A DNA stretch of 64,000 nt from Salvator merianae. Its lineage: Eukaryota; Chordata; Lepidosauria; Squamata; Teiidae. The stretch lies in contig QVOM02000073.1 in the NCBI GenBank assembly GCA_003586115.2, positions 37,746,876-37,810,875 on the forward strand, written 5' to 3'. A program made the translations under genes and the position numbers. Below, one piece after another: positions 37,480 through 51,400 of this stretch (positions within the stretch are counted from its first letter, which is position 1; each line of letters begins with the position of its first letter). The notes beneath the pieces were generated by a model. The model did not search any database, was not told the origin of the DNA, and saw nothing but the letters and a program-made list of their open reading frames with translations.

Positions 37480-37955
37480 GACTCAGGGCCCTTTCACATT
37501 TATTTCAGGGAATGTTCCCAGCGGATTGCAGGAACGTGTTACCTGCACTTCAGTCTGCAGCAGCTATTCTGGAAGTGTCCCACTCCACTCACGATCCTTA
37601 CCTGCTGTGGACAGGTTAAAGGCTGTCCACAAGCAGTTCCACGGTGCTGGGAACAGTTTGGGAGAAGAGCAAATGTAACACTTCCGGGTGTTATGGCTCG
37701 CCCCACCTTCACATGCTGGATGCAACACCCCATCACCCGATCACGGGAATGGATGGGTGGGATGTCCAATGTTGGGACATTACATCAGGAATGCAATAGG
37801 AGGGCTTGCTATCTGCATTTCTCATGCTGCTGGATGGGAGTAGGACTGTTCCAGGGCTCAGAATGCAAATGGCCCCAACTGTTGCTGCTGTTAACTGGCC
37901 TTTCAAGGTCTTCAGAAGCCATTCCAAAATGGTAAGTCTGAATTCAGCCTCAGTC
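37480..37955. mobile_element. Possible MITE, boundaries unclear
   Basis: It begins GGGCCCTTTCACATTTATTT in the style of the TIR elements here and ends near GTCTGAATTCAGCCTCAG, with internal inverted phrases (CTGTGGACAGG / GGCTGTCCACAAG). Open frames up to 161 aa show no family resemblance. Confidence 0.35.
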
Positions 37956-38154
37956 TGAAATCCCTACTCAGCCATGGTGTTCATTGACTCACCTTGGAGC
38001 TAATTGTGAAGCTAAGCTGGTGCTGGTGAACTGGAGAATTTGAACACCAGCCTGTGCAGCTAGGAGCAAAGGTGGGACTAAATGTTAATAAATACAGATG
38101 AAAAGTTGGCCTTCATTCTTCACCTTTAAAACAGAGCTGGCCAAACTCTGTCCC

Positions 38155-38345
38155 TGTTTTGTTGCTGTTGGATACTGATGAGTTGTAGCTGACTCCTGGT
38201 TGACTGGTGCGCACCTCCATAGGCACTTCTATGCAGTTTTCCTGGCAGAGATACATAAGTAGTTTGCAGTTCCTCCTTCCAGCAGAACCTGGGGATTGAA
38301 CCAGCAGCTTTCCAGGCTACTTGCACTATCACTGAGCTACAGCCC
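38155..38345 (-). mobile_element. tRNA-derived SINE, antisense
   Basis: On the minus strand: GGGGCTGTAGCTCAGTGATAG (A box), GCTGGTTCAATCCCC (B box), then a body with GAGTCAGCTACAACTCATC. The body matches 48625-48790. Confidence 0.7.
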
Positions 38346-38349
38346 CTCC

Positions 38350-41300
38350 CTGCACTGTTACAGAACTACAAGCCTTATGAGCTGTAGCTTGACTGCGGCA
38401 GGGGCAAGGAATAATAGGAGATATAGCTCTGCAGCGTTCCGTGGGCCATAGTTTGCCTAGAACTAGAAGTGCAAGTTCCCGCCCTCCCTCCCTTTTCACT
38501 CTTACTGAAATTGTTTGGGGTTGCGCTGAAATTGTGCTTGGTGGAATTGTCTGAAAGGTGTTATTGCTCCTGTTACAGTAGCAATAGTGTACAGTACTCC
38601 AGAGTGAGTCACTTTCTCTAACTTTCAGTTTCTAGTGTATGTGTTACACTTCTCTAAAAACAAACTAGGATTTACGAAGACAAAGTTTCAGTTGGTTCAG
38701 GGCATATACAGAAAGACTGTACATGTGAATGTGCCCCCTGTTTACTTTTTCAAATTTCCCACAATTCAAAAAGTGACTCTGAAATGAAACTGATGCAAAA
38801 TTCTTCCATCACTCTGATAACTTTTATGGCCTGAAAAATAGCAGCAGGCGGTTGATTTTTGTAATAATAAATTTATTTACACGTTCAGACCAATATTACA
38901 GGTTTCTTTTTAAAAATATAGCGGTGGTGAAGTGATTTACCTGAGGCTATTGAGTGAAGAGTCTGGCAAAGACAGTGGCATGTTGATTAAAACAGAAATA
39001 TAACAGTCAGGGCTTGGCTGCTGATCAGATTACATGTTGCTCCTGCTACAGCCTGTCAGCCCTGGAAACAGGAGATATTTGTGGCCTGGCAGGTTTCAGC
39101 AGAGTGATAGCATTACTTCCTTGACTTAAAAAGACAAATGTTACTCTCATCTCAGTGAAGGTTTGCTCAGTAATGCCATCCTTCCTGGACCATTGGTGCT
39201 TAATCTCATTGCAACAATCTAGCAAAAAATGCATGGGCTCTCCAGACCACTTAGGTGGACTTTGTTTCTTGTTGCCCCTCGTGAAAAGAAACAAAGGTGT
39301 GAAAGCAGGCCCTGGAAAGGGGCTTCAGTAACAATCTGTGTTCCCTGTGTGACACTCCTGGAGCCCCGTTCGTGTGATGAAAATTGGGGGCAATATGCCA
39401 GATTTTCTTTCAGTTATGAATGGAATGTCTGCACCTCCTTTCAGGAACACTCTGTTCCTTCCTGCTATACTAACGTCACCATCTCCAAGCAGGAAGGCTC
39501 AAGCTGCCCTTCAGGTTTCCACCCTCCGTTGCCCTTGATCTGAGTGGGTTAGTGTTTATTTGGTATTTTGTGCTTTTTGTGCTTTTTATCTGATATAAAC
39601 AATCCCTCCTTTCATAAGCAGTAGGTAAAGGAAATGAATGGAACAATGGCAGCCCGTTAGCCGCTGTGGACTGATTACTGATTTAAAGAGTTTAATTTCC
39701 TAATCCCACAGTATTATCTCATGGTTCCCACACTGAGATATGTTAAAGTTCTTACCCGTGCTGGACATTCTGGAGGCATGCCTTGTTCACTAGGATAAGA
39801 ACGCTCTCCTGAAATCACTCTCTGCAGAGTTTCTTCCCATGCTAGCAGAGTCCCATGCCACTTTAAAGGTCAGTTGGCCCATTAGGCCATAATAAATTAA
39901 ATTGACGCTTTAAATAAAATGATTACATAAACAAATAAGGTTCCCAAGTGGCCAGGTGAGGCCATACTTCTTTGGCATGGAACAGTAAAGCTGGGTCTTA
40001 GCTGTGCCTGGATGAGAGATTGCTTGGTGAATACACATACCTGGAGATTTCAGCACACAGACACCCTCCACCCCCCCAATAAGGCAGGATATCCATATAA
40101 AGAAAGCAGATAAAAAGCAAAAATGAATTAGACAAGTCACGGAGGACAGGCTGATTGGTGGATTTTGGCCAGGTTGCTAATGACTACTTCCAAACCAGAA
40201 AGTGGTTTGTTTGTAGGTTCATGTCCTGCTTGAGAGCTTTCCCAGGTTCTGTTGCTACTGTAAATCCAAGCTGCTGGGCTAAGATGTCCCATCATTCCGA
40301 TGTCGCTTGTGTGTTGTAAAGGTGCTCCAGGACAGGTCCCCATCCCCTAGCACCCTCTGTTCCGGAAGTTTATTCAAAGTGATGATGGGATGATCCCACA
40401 TCCACTCATGCTGTTCCCTCTCCACCCACTTTTCAAACCCTTGATGGCAGCTGCTTCCCCAGCTTGGGCGGTTGGTGTTTTTCCACTCGACAACATGCCC
40501 TCCGTCCGTATGGAAAGCCACTGCTAGCTATCTACCAGTTTGGCCAAGAAGCATAGCTGTGCCTTTTTATAGAGAATGAGTGAGCTCTGTAGAGGAGGAA
40601 ATTAAAAAGCCCCCATGGCCCAGATCCAACCTGAACGCTATATTGGTGGCATACAAAGCTTGGGCAGGGGACAACAACACCAGGCAACAAGGCAAACAGC
40701 TATAAACAAACCATGGCCTCCTCATTCCTAACCGGTGACTCAACGGTCGGCAGTGGACCTTTTATAAATATGGCACAGAGAGGCATCCAGGTTGCTGGTT
40801 TTGCTCAGAGAGAAAACCATGCTAATTTTACCTTCATCATCTCTGAGCTGATTTTTTTTTTCCCCTCACCAAATGTCAAGAAAAAGATTTTTGAAATATG
40901 AAACTGGAGAACCCGTTACTACTACTGGAATTTGCCTTAAAAACAAAGATTGTAGAGGATATAGTTCTGGGCAAGTGTAGGTTGTCTTGCCACTGCACAA
41001 TGAGCAAATGAAATTGCAGGTAACAATTTCCATGCCAGTTCAGTCTGATTTATCATGCTTTCTGCACATGGAACCCCCTGCTTACCTCTGCAGAAGTTCC
41101 TATGTTTGCTAGCAGGCAGAGGTGGCAAATCCCTATTCACTCCCAAGGGGTTCCCAACCTTCCTGCCATTACTGCAATGTCTGGTGGGCTGCAGTTTGAA
41201 CCCCCATGATCTAATCAGTTCAAAGAAGTGGCCCTAATTCTAATTCTAATTCTAATATCCTCAAAAATACCCGATAGCCTATTTCGAGAAAACCTGACAC

Positions 41301-41690
41301 TGGTGGCGAGTTTGCTCAAAATAGCATCATTACGTACCTTCTAGACTGAGCTGCCATCTTTGCTGTGGCCACTGCACATGTGAGGAGTCTGAAAAAGATG
41401 GCCATGCATGCCCAATGGTGGTAACACGCACACACAGTACGACATGTAATGTCAAATATTGGCAAATTAATTTCTTCATAGGCATAACTGATCATTTGTT
41501 TCACAGGTAATTTTGAGTCAAACCTGCCAACCATTACTAAATCCTGCACAGGGGACAACCCCCTCCCCACATTATAATTTAGCAAGCTTTCTCCCCATGA
41601 ACAGAAGAATGAATGGAAAATTCTGTCCTCAGACTGAGTCGTTAGCATTATCAGATATTTCCACTGCAAGTATTTCAGACGTAAAAAGAG
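38350..41690. other. Intergenic DNA, no gene seen
   Basis: No recognised exon or repeat family beyond an (AATTCT)n scrap near 41233-41256. Confidence 0.5.
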
Positions 41691-41696
41691 GGGAAA

Positions 41697-41715
41697 GGAG
41701 GGACGGGGAGGGAGG

Positions 41716-41768
<53 letters not shown>
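41697..41768. repeat. (GGGA)n then (GA)n microsatellite
   Basis: GGGA units at 41706-41720 followed by about 23 GA units to 41766. Confidence 0.95.
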
Positions 41769-41769
<1 letters not shown>

Positions 41770-41771
<2 letters not shown>

Positions 41772-43136
41772 TTCAGAGAAGTGTTGGGTTGAAATAAAGA
41801 TGCCATTTGAAATATATACTCTCTTCCCAACTCTGAAGTGATGTATCCATGTAAGATCTGAATGCATTGACTGACAAGGGACTTTTGACTTGAGAAAACA
41901 AAATGTTCTATTTTCATTATTAAAAAAAAAAAACCTTTTAAGGCTTTATCATATTTGCCCTAACATAAAATGCTGCCAAAATCACAATCTTTGGCAGGAG
42001 CTTCATGGAGGGCTCCCAGCAGCTGTCTAACTGCTGGAAACCACAGTAAAAGCAGCAGTGTACTTCTGCTCCTGCACATAGAGGTTGGAGAACTTTTGTT
42101 CTCCAGTTGCAGTGTTTCCAGCCAGGGATCTTTGAACATAGCCAATGGCCTTGAGTGCCATTTCCTGTGTACCAGGACACAAGGCTGCTGGGCTGAAGAA
42201 AGCAGACCAAGGTAGGTCTGCGTGAGGTTGTGGTGGCATGGCCACCAGAAAAGCAAGAACAAGACCTTGGGGAGTGCTTACTCCCACTCACCATTTATGG
42301 CACTTTAAGGATGGCAGCTGGACACCTGCAGGTCCAGCATGCATGGGGACATGGCATGCATCTGTGTGGACACTCTGCACCCTCAAGGCTGAGTTACAGC
42401 ACTATAATGGCACCATGCAGATCTTTGGATAAGTATTGTGCAATTCTGCAGTTAAATTTGGTGATATCATAAAAAACTTTACAACCTCCTTAATAGTTAT
42501 CCTAAAATAATTGCAATTGGCTTTCCTGCTGAATGATTCGAAGGAGTGTACAAAAACAATACTGATGACATTGTAAGAGGTTTGGAATCAAAACTTAAAA
42601 ACCATTGTAAGATATCTGTATGTTTAAAGACATTACGACACATCATGAAGATTGTACTGGTACCTCAAATGGTTTGGACTCTACTCTTGTGAGCACATTT
42701 AATCCCATTTTTTCCTATGAAAAAAGCTGTAGTAAATTTTCCTAGTTGTCCCTGAGGGTTCCTTGCACAATCTCATACCAGCAGGGAAAGCTTATGCTGA
42801 TGCAGCACTGTTTTTTCACCAGCACTATGTTGCTTTGAGGGGGGGAAAAATCTGTTACGCAAAATGACCCTGGTGCTGGACAAATGATACGTGAAGGAGT
42901 GTGGTTGTAGCAGGGGAGTGGGAATGGGAGCTCTGAGTCCCATATCTCTGCAGCAGTCAGACTCACTCCAGATGTCTGCCCTATGTTCATTCCAATGAGA
43001 GTACATCATTAAACACAGGCTTCTAGAGGATCATGACTGAACGGAGCATGAATGCTAGGAAGAAGCATGTGGATTGGAAAAACAAATTAGATGACAGTGT
43101 CCTCGCTCAAGTACTTTATACAGTAAGTTAATACAG
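41770..43136. other. Intergenic DNA, no gene seen
   Basis: Open frames up to 118 aa (41938-42294) lack family resemblance. Confidence 0.5.
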
Positions 43137-43300
43137 GACCCATCTACCCCTACATTTTAATCTAGCTTTGTCAACTTTCAGAGGGAAAGAATACATTGGC
43201 AACATGACAAGCTGTTTTCTTTTGGGATTTTCAGAAAATCTAGCTTTGGATTAGATAATGTGGGAATGAAAATACCTAATGCATCTACAGGGACTATGAG
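43137..43300. mobile_element. MITE family M3-like, diverged copy
   Basis: It starts GGACCCATCTACCCCTACATTTTAA, matching the M3 end, and repeats AATCTAGCTTTG on both strands internally. The right end is unclear. Confidence 0.4.
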
Positions 43301-44488
43301 TGTCTGGACCACAGGAAGCTATGGAAGGCACTTGAAAAGCCATCTTGGAAAGCTACACACGGAGATGCCCATGCAGTCAAGCAGAAGATGTTCACGATTT
43401 GATGGTCCCCAACAACGATGACTCTGCTTTGAAATAGCATCTATAAATGTGTAACCCACCACCATGGTTATATTAATAATTCTTGATAACTAGGAAATGA
43501 GCGTTGGGAATGCAGTAACAGAGCCCACTTTCAAGCAGATGTTTTCCCCCTGAAGACAGCTTGAGGGGGGAGCTGCTACTGTTGCGCCCCCACTGTCTGG
43601 GGAAGATACTTACATGGCTGGTGGCCACTCCACAAATTGGCTTGCAGGCTGCCAATGCCTGCATGGTAGAACTGATTTTTCACCCCTCTTTTACAGCTTG
43701 CTATGCTGCACAGGTGCAGACAACCCCCTCTGCTTCGCTCCCAGCAGCTTCATGCTGCTGCGAGCTGAATGAAGACGACAGGATGCTATGAGAATGGGAA
43801 AATCCCACTCTATCTCCCACCTCAGGGCAGCATCAGAAGCTTAGGGTGGAAGGACATGTAATTGCCCTGCCCTGGGGGATATGCTCTTCCTAAGCCTGAA
43901 TGCAACCTCTGTGGACATCTGAACGTGACCAGATTTTGGGTTGCATGTGTGAGTAAGGAGTGTCTAACAGGATCCACCAAAACTATATACTGAAACTGAG
44001 GACTGATTTGCAAACAAACTTCTTTCCCATATATACTTTTGCAATGTAGGCTAGTGTATGTTGTTTTGATGCTGCAGGGGTAATACATCTTCCTTATCTT
44101 TTTTCTTCATGCTTTGAATTATACTAGTGAACCCAGCTTGACAAATACGTAGCGCACAAGACCAGACCAACTTTTTTTGAAAATACTGATCTGTCAGCAG
44201 CTGCACCAAATGCTGAAAATGCAGATAGCTACTACCTCAAAAAAAAATAAAAAAAAATCAGTTAAATAACATGGGAAGGAGTTTTCTTCAAGAAGCTTCC
44301 AAAAGTCTCCAAGATAACAACATAATTCTTCTCTCCCAAGACGTATGACTCATAGTCCTGACAGTTTCTTCCCTAGAAAACAGATGGGGAGCGGATATCA
44401 GTGATGATTATACAATAGATTCCATATTTTCCTCCCTATAAGAGGCAATCAGAAGGACAGAAATTAAATCTAAGAACAGAATAACAAT
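43301..44488. other. Intergenic DNA, no gene seen
   Basis: No recognised exon or repeat. Confidence 0.5.
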
Positions 44489-44660
44489 CTCTTCTTCTTC
44501 TTCTTCTTCTTCTTCTTCTTCTTCTTCTTCTTCTTCTTCTTCTTCTTCTTCTTCTTCTTCTTCTTCTTCTTCTTCTTCTTCTTCTTCTTCTTCTTCTTCT
44601 TCTTCTTCTTCTTCTTCTTCTTCTCCTCCTCCTCCTCCTCCTCCTCCTCCTCCTCCTCCT
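44489..44660. repeat. (CTT)n/(CCT)n polypyrimidine trinucleotide tract
   Basis: About 45 uninterrupted CTT units (44489-44624) followed by about 12 CCT units. The minus strand is pure purine (GAA, then GGA). Long poly-Lys/Arg/Glu frames over it are repeat artefacts. Confidence 0.97.
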
Positions 44661-45281
44661 TTTCCTTCTTTCTAGAAGCTTTTCCTTCTTTCCAGCAACC
44701 AGCCGCCAACTCAGGATCTCTGCCTCCTCCATTACATTCTGTGTCTGTGTGTCTCATAAGTGTCCATGGAAGCCAAAGCAGATGGCCTTTATAGCTTCTT
44801 TTCATCCCTCTGTTTATAGCTTCCCTTTCAAACTCCAGGGTGGGTTGACGTCAAGATTATATATTTGAGTTTGTTGTACTTTTATTCAGGACTAAGGCAT
44901 TCCATGAGCTCTTGGAATGCAAAATGCAACGTGAGCTGTTTCTGCGGAAGGTGACAGAGCGAACAGGGAAGGATAAGGATGCAAGGGGAAATAATTAGCT
45001 GTTTTGCAAAATTTAGGATTTTATATTTTTTGCCCATATGCCATTGGCCAGTTGGAGCAACAGTGAGCTCTCTGGTCTTTTATGGCATGGTGTATGTGAC
45101 AGACGCACTCAGTGGGCACTGGGAGGGCTGTTCTATCCATCTGCTACGGACATCAGAGTGGAAGCATGGCATGGAGGGTTACACACTGTGCTATTTTAAG
45201 TTGACCTGGGCTGTATCCCAATTACTGTGTGCTCTATTCCTGGTATGAAATGATCTTCCTGGAGACTGTGGAAACATCTTC

Positions 45282-45450
45282 AGGCCAAACTCACAGCTTT
45301 TTGGTTTCAGAGGGTGTCGAATGAAGAGAAAACATTAGCAAGGTGACAAGGCATTTTCTTTCAACATTATCTGACCCAAAGGTGGATTTCCTGAAAAGTG
45401 GATAAAATTCAGTTAGGAAGTATTTTTAGCTAGCCCTAAAATGGGTTAAA
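45282..45450. mobile_element. MITE family M3, diverged copy
   Basis: CATTTTCTTTCAACATTATC then TGACCCAAAGGTGGAT aligns with the core of 26183-26392. Ends have decayed. Confidence 0.5.
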
Positions 45451-48400
45451 ATTTTTGATGTGTTGCTCAAACACATTGGGGGAGGCTGGTCTTTGAATTA
45501 AAATGAAAGAAAAGAAAAAAACCCACAAAGCTGTTGACCGACTAATCACATTGTACTGCTGTGGTTGGTGGAAGGAAATGGGCAGAGCTACTTGGAACAA
45601 ATAGGAGAAAGTTATGGGAGAAAGGAGAGCATGAGTGAGCTAACAAATAATTCTTGAAATGGAACAAGTCAGTTTCTTGGCTCAAAGGACTTCAGGAATA
45701 TTGTTGGTAGCTGAACCCTTAGATGTTCTAGAACCCTGGAACTGTAGAGTGTTTTTTCCCATTACAGCAAAACTGTCTTCTTCTGTGCTAGAAATACAAA
45801 AGACAGATTTAATAGTCAGCAAATCAACAGAGGATTCAATACATTGTCTCCTGCTTCTGAGTGCATATTTCAGATACACAGGGTCCATCTACATGCTGAT
45901 CTTCAGTGGCCACAGACTGGCACAGACAAATGCTGATGCACCAGGTATGCCAGCTTCCCGCTGGGGCAACCTAACTGTTAGAGTGGATCAGAGCATTCTA
46001 GTGGCATCCTAGCAACAAAATCAGCCTCGGGGCAACCGTTTGCTGTTCACCACTGACCAGATGCTCAGTGAGGACATGGAAGATCAGGCCACGTGGCCCA
46101 ATTCCCAGCACTTCTTCCAGTGCTCACCAGCATGTCCAGTGAAAGGAAAGCTGATTCTACACTTGTGTTCTACCTTCAGAAGAATTCTGGAGTGGCAGGG
46201 AGGGGTGAAATGTCTGAGGCTTTTCCACCACAGTACCCACCATCCTGCAACCCTCGGGAGGGCTAGGTTTGGAAGAGCCCATGATCTACTTTTTTAAAAG
46301 AAGAAAAAGAGCTTCATATGCATAAATTAAATTAAACTTATCTTAGAGTCTCACTACACTGAAGCCTAATCTTTTGCTTCAAAATAGAATCTGCTGTAAT
46401 GATGGTTCAGTGTCACCTCAGAACACACTGAAAAGACTTAATGCACTTTCTAGGGCATTTGTTCTCCCAACATACATAAAAGATGTTGTGAATCAAACCT
46501 GGATTGTACACCCACCACTCCCCATTCTAAACTCTTCAACACTGTGAACGATTGGTCTGCACAACCTGTCAATCTCCTGGCTCTGGTTCTGCAAAGAAGA
46601 AGAAGTTGCATTTTGAAAATGGGTTTTCCTACCACCAGACTTCATTCACAAAGAGAACACTGCAAATATATGGTAAAAAGCCTCAAGGCAACTATTGACC
46701 ATCATTTGTCCAGCAATCAAAGCTAGCCCAGCCAACTTGATTCAATCAGGCAGTTGTGACAATAATGTAAACACCTGGACTTGCTTGGCATTGCAGCTCA
46801 GGGTATAGCTAAAAGGTTTTCACTTTCTTAAGATTCTTTTGTGTCATCCTGGACTATTGTTCTGATTAGTTTATTTCTGTCCCTATTTTACACGTTCCCT
46901 TCCTCACAGTCAATAACTGCCTATGTGACATTTAATAAACTCAAGTTTCCTCCCTAATTGACAATCCCCTGCATTTTGCATTTTATTTGTAACCAATCAA
47001 AAGTGCAGTTTTCAATCTATTTTTCCATCAATCCCCTGCTTGCTCCTTTTCTAAAATTAGTCAAAAATAACACAACCTCCCGAAACTTTGCCCCATTCAT
47101 CAGGTCCTTTCCCTTCATCGCTGAACATCCTGTCAGAGGTGACTTTTCCCTCATCACTACACTGAGCTGAACATCACAGAGGTGGCCTTCCTCTCACTGC
47201 ATTGCTGGAACAGAGGTGGTCCTTTCCCTCAACAAGAGCTGGACTTCATTTCCTCTGCTAAAGAGGAGAGCACACTTCAAGATACTCCATCCTACCCCTC
47301 TTTTCTGGCTGAGATCATAGACTGCCTCTTCACTATTGGATCCGTGGAGCCTCAAGTGTACTATTTCATCCTTGCTCCCACACCAAGCCTGGTGTTGACC
47401 AGAGATCTTGGGGACTGAGGAAAGTCATTGCCTTCTCCTGAAACCAGGGAGAGAAGCCTCAGATTCTCAGAGGGTTACTACTGCAGGCCATTCCCTTCTG
47501 ACACCTGAACCCAGTGAAGCCTTTGCTTCTATGGAGAAAACTCTTGAACTGCCCTATAGCTTAACTCCTGATGAATATCACTTTTATGCTGCTCTGCAGC
47601 TTTGATATAGTTGAATTACTCCAGAAGAGGGCTCTCCCACTCCCTCCCTCCTTTTATCTTGGTTCCTAACCACCCGCAAAGAGCTGTGCACTTTTACTTT
47701 TCGTTGGTTCCTGTTTGGCTTCTGAGCCTTCCTAACAGGCCTCCTACTCTGCTGTGTATTTGGTACCTGAGTTTTGGACTTTACGCGATGCAGAGTTCCA
47801 CTTGGGATTGAGGAGCCCCCCTCCTCTCACCGCTTTTCCCCTTACAGTCTGGCAAAAAAAGATTAGAAGAGAAGATTATGAATGGTAGAGAAGTCCAGGC
47901 ATCAACATCTGGGATCCGCAGCCAAGATAGCTTTGGCAGGATTTTTATTATTGGTCAAGTTGGGTGGAAGTTTTCTCCAGGAAAGGGACCAAATTAGGAA
48001 CCCTTAGATGCTTCCCTTAGACACTTAAACACAAGTCGCTCCATAGGGAAACCCCACTATAGCTGGTATTGTGCTTTGTCTGTCTTAGAAAACTGTCCAC
48101 AGAGCGTTTGCCACAAAATAGCTATTTCTTGTTTTGGAATTTGTAAGTCGACCACAAGAAGAATCTCCCCACGCAGTTTAAAGAGAGATTTGCCACTTGG
48201 TTTTGAGTCAATCTTAAGCTAACTAGAAGCACCTGAAGTGCATTCAGCCACATAATCTAATTAATACTTCTAGTCTGTTTGCTACAATTTTGTCTTGTTA
48301 TAATCCTGACTGATAATTTAACTAGCAAACACTGTTCTATTTGCCTGTCTTGCTGCATTGAGACAAAGCCCGCTGCTTTCCATTGCTGTCTATTGAAGTC

Positions 48401-51400
48401 TCAGAATAAAAGTGTCTTTTTATTTTTCTGTTTGGTTTTTAATAAAGATTGTCACATTTGTATTATCTCCGCCTCAGAGCTCTGCCCCTATCCCTAAGAG
48501 CACACACCAGTCAATTGCATTCTATCTTCTGATTGGCAGTTCATGAAACCAACCTATTTTAGCCTTAAGATCCTGCTGGAATAACTGGAAACAAGTAATT
48601 CCTCCTAAAACCAATTTATTCCTGTAACACATGGACATCTCTATGTAGTTTTCTTGGCAGAGATACAGAAGTATTTCACATTTCCTACTTCTGGGGAGAA
48701 GCTGGGGCTTGAAACAGCAACCCTCTGCTTTACAGGCAGTTTGCATTACCACTGACACTCCCTTCAAGCCAGACACTCCCTTCAAGCCAGAGTATTCTGT
48801 TGTAAAAATGAAGATCTTGATTTGATCTTGAGTTTGAAGACTTTGGACTCTAATGAGCAGCTTTCTGCTCTAGGCTTTAGGAATATAAGTTATTCAACAA
48901 AGGGAACTGGTCTCTGTTTTTGTTTTACTTATATTGACTGCCTTTTCTTCCATTTTGAAGATGTTTGAACCATGCATTAACACATAGGCCTTCCCATATC
49001 ACTGCCACAATTTCCAATATTTAACTTTCTTTTTGCATGGTTAGAATTCCCTTCAAATCAAAGCAAACTGTGAATCTTCACACACTATCTTTATTTTCAA
49101 AATATCCAAGAGTCTCATGTAGGCCCAAAAGCATCTGTGTGAAGTGAACAAGGTGGGCAGGTAGAATCTGGATCCTCCACCAGAGCTGCAGATCATAGTT
49201 TACTTGGCCTCCGGATGAAATGTTTACTTATAGCACTCTCAGGAGGGGCAGAAAATCGGGAAATCTTTGACTGATTCAGCAGCTATACACATCAAACTCA
49301 AATGGTATGTAGCGTTGGTTAAGATAAATTATGAGAACTGATGTTTGCTTTCATTTTCCTTCTTGAAGTCTTCTAGCAGGGAAAGTCCATAACTTCAGTT
49401 CTCTTTTTGCTAAGAAGTACAAAATATTTTAAAGGACTGATACGCAAGCTGGGGAATTCCTTAAGGAAATTAGTTGGCTATTAAATACTTCTATATATTG
49501 TGGGGATTTTTGCGCCACTCTCCAAACAAATTTCCAGAGTGACTGATCTTCTGTGGACATATGGAATGGTTTCCTGCCAAGTCAGATTGTTGGTCTCTTT
49601 AGTTTAGTATGGATTGTTTAATGTGGCAGTGATTCTGTAGGACTTTCCCATCATTTGCTACTTGAGTCATTTAACTGGAGTTTGCACCCAGGACCTACAT
49701 GTAAACCATGTTCACTAAGGTATGGCTCTACTCCCAACTATGACTTTATCTGAGAAGTGCAAAGGTGCTGATATATATCACATTTTAGCATTGCATGGGC
49801 CCAGATCTGTTCCAACTTCCCATAAGTTTCATATAGGTTATGAAGCCATTGGTATCACCTACAATGGAGAAGCAACAGTTTAATTTGGTCTGTTATGACT
49901 GGTTTGTCTTGACCTCTGCTGAAGGACTACCAAACTCAAGTAACCACTGCCAAGCATTATTACAAAGAAAGTTTATAACTAAATGGGCTCAGCTTATCAT
50001 CTGTATGATTGTGAAATCATTTTGCTTTCTAACACACTTGTATTTCATATGATATAGCTTTAGGTATTTTGCTAGGAGGATGTCAAGACATGATGTAGGG
50101 TACACTATGTTTGGGGGACTGGAAACATGCACACACAAAACTCTCATCAAATGCACAGTGCTGAAAAGAGATATTATAACAGCAGGAATACCTTGTCAGG
50201 CAGTCCTTTTCACATGCACAATTGAAATTCTGTAAAGATCTTTTGTGTGCCATCTGCCATATGTTTGTGTGTTTTTGTATGCTGTCATTCCTGGATAAGG
50301 TACCATTATGTTCTTTTATCATAGTGTGGTAATATGTACTTGTGGAAAGACTTAAACCACTGCTCGATCGTTTAAGCTGAATTCTAGTTTTCTTCCTAGT
50401 TCCATTCCTTGTTTGTAATCAACACATTTATTGCTAAGCATGCATATATTTGTAGCATTTCATGGCAACCAGCTAATCGTGGAGCAAGTTCCTGTCAATG
50501 CACAACACCCCCTTTTTACCACTTCATGACAAAGTGTTTTGTCAGCTTGAGGAAGTGATGTCACTGCCTTCCTCACAGAAGGGAAACTCCTAGTGGTTTC
50601 CATGGGAATAGAAGCAACACTGCAATTACAGACTTATATAATCTTAAAGTTGCAACCACACAGAAGGTTTTAGGTTTTACTCGCTAATGTGGAAATAATA
50701 AAGAACAGTAATGCTAGGGTCTCCTAAATAAAATTGCAACATTAAAGCCAATGCAGACTGCCTATCAGTAATTATGGATAAAATAAAGAGTTCTGATACA
50801 ATAATAGCAACTAACTATAATAAAAATGTTCACCAGCTATGCTGAGTACTTGAATATAGACACGCACACTTGTGTGTGCGTATACACTTTCTAGCAGAGG
50901 TATAGAAGGAGAACTATGCCCAAAATAAACTTGGCTTCCTTCTTTGTAATAAATCACTGGGCACAAATGACTGAGAGCTTTTCAAAAATAGCGGCATGGC
51001 CTTCAGAGCACTAGCTGCAACCAGCTGGGACAGGTTTGTTCAGAACAGTAAATGGTGCCCAAACTACTCTTTTATTTTTCTTTGTCAGGCGCCCACTTAG
51101 TGAAATTGATTAGTTGCCGGGTAATGGGTTCTGTTGTTTTGTAAAATGCGTAAAAATGTGTTTGCAGTTCATAGGGGAATAGACTTCCATTGGAAATTCA
51201 ATTAGACAGGTGGAAACTTTTCTTTATAAAATCAGACTCTGGATTGAGGTTGCAAGGTTGTATTTTTCCACTGAGCAAGCTTTGGTTTAAGGTGGTTTCT
51301 TGCTACACTGTCTGCCAGCACCATAGAATGAAATTACATAAAACACATGAGAGATAGGCAAGGGTTAAGGGAGGGAACAATAACATGGAAGAGTAAAATC

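Noticed and set aside
34095..38345. tRNA genes
   Set aside because: A and B boxes are present, but no complete cloverleaf or acceptor stem; they are SINE heads.
41316..41867. 183-aa minus-strand open frame
   Set aside because: It runs through the (GA)n microsatellite; no splice, domain or family support.
44436..44805. Poly-Arg and poly-Lys/Glu frames of 98-111 aa
   Set aside because: Translation of a (CTT)n/(CCT)n microsatellite.
45659..46012. 117-aa plus-strand open frame
   Set aside because: No recognised motif, no CpG or splice context, ordinary length for random AT/GC-mixed DNA.
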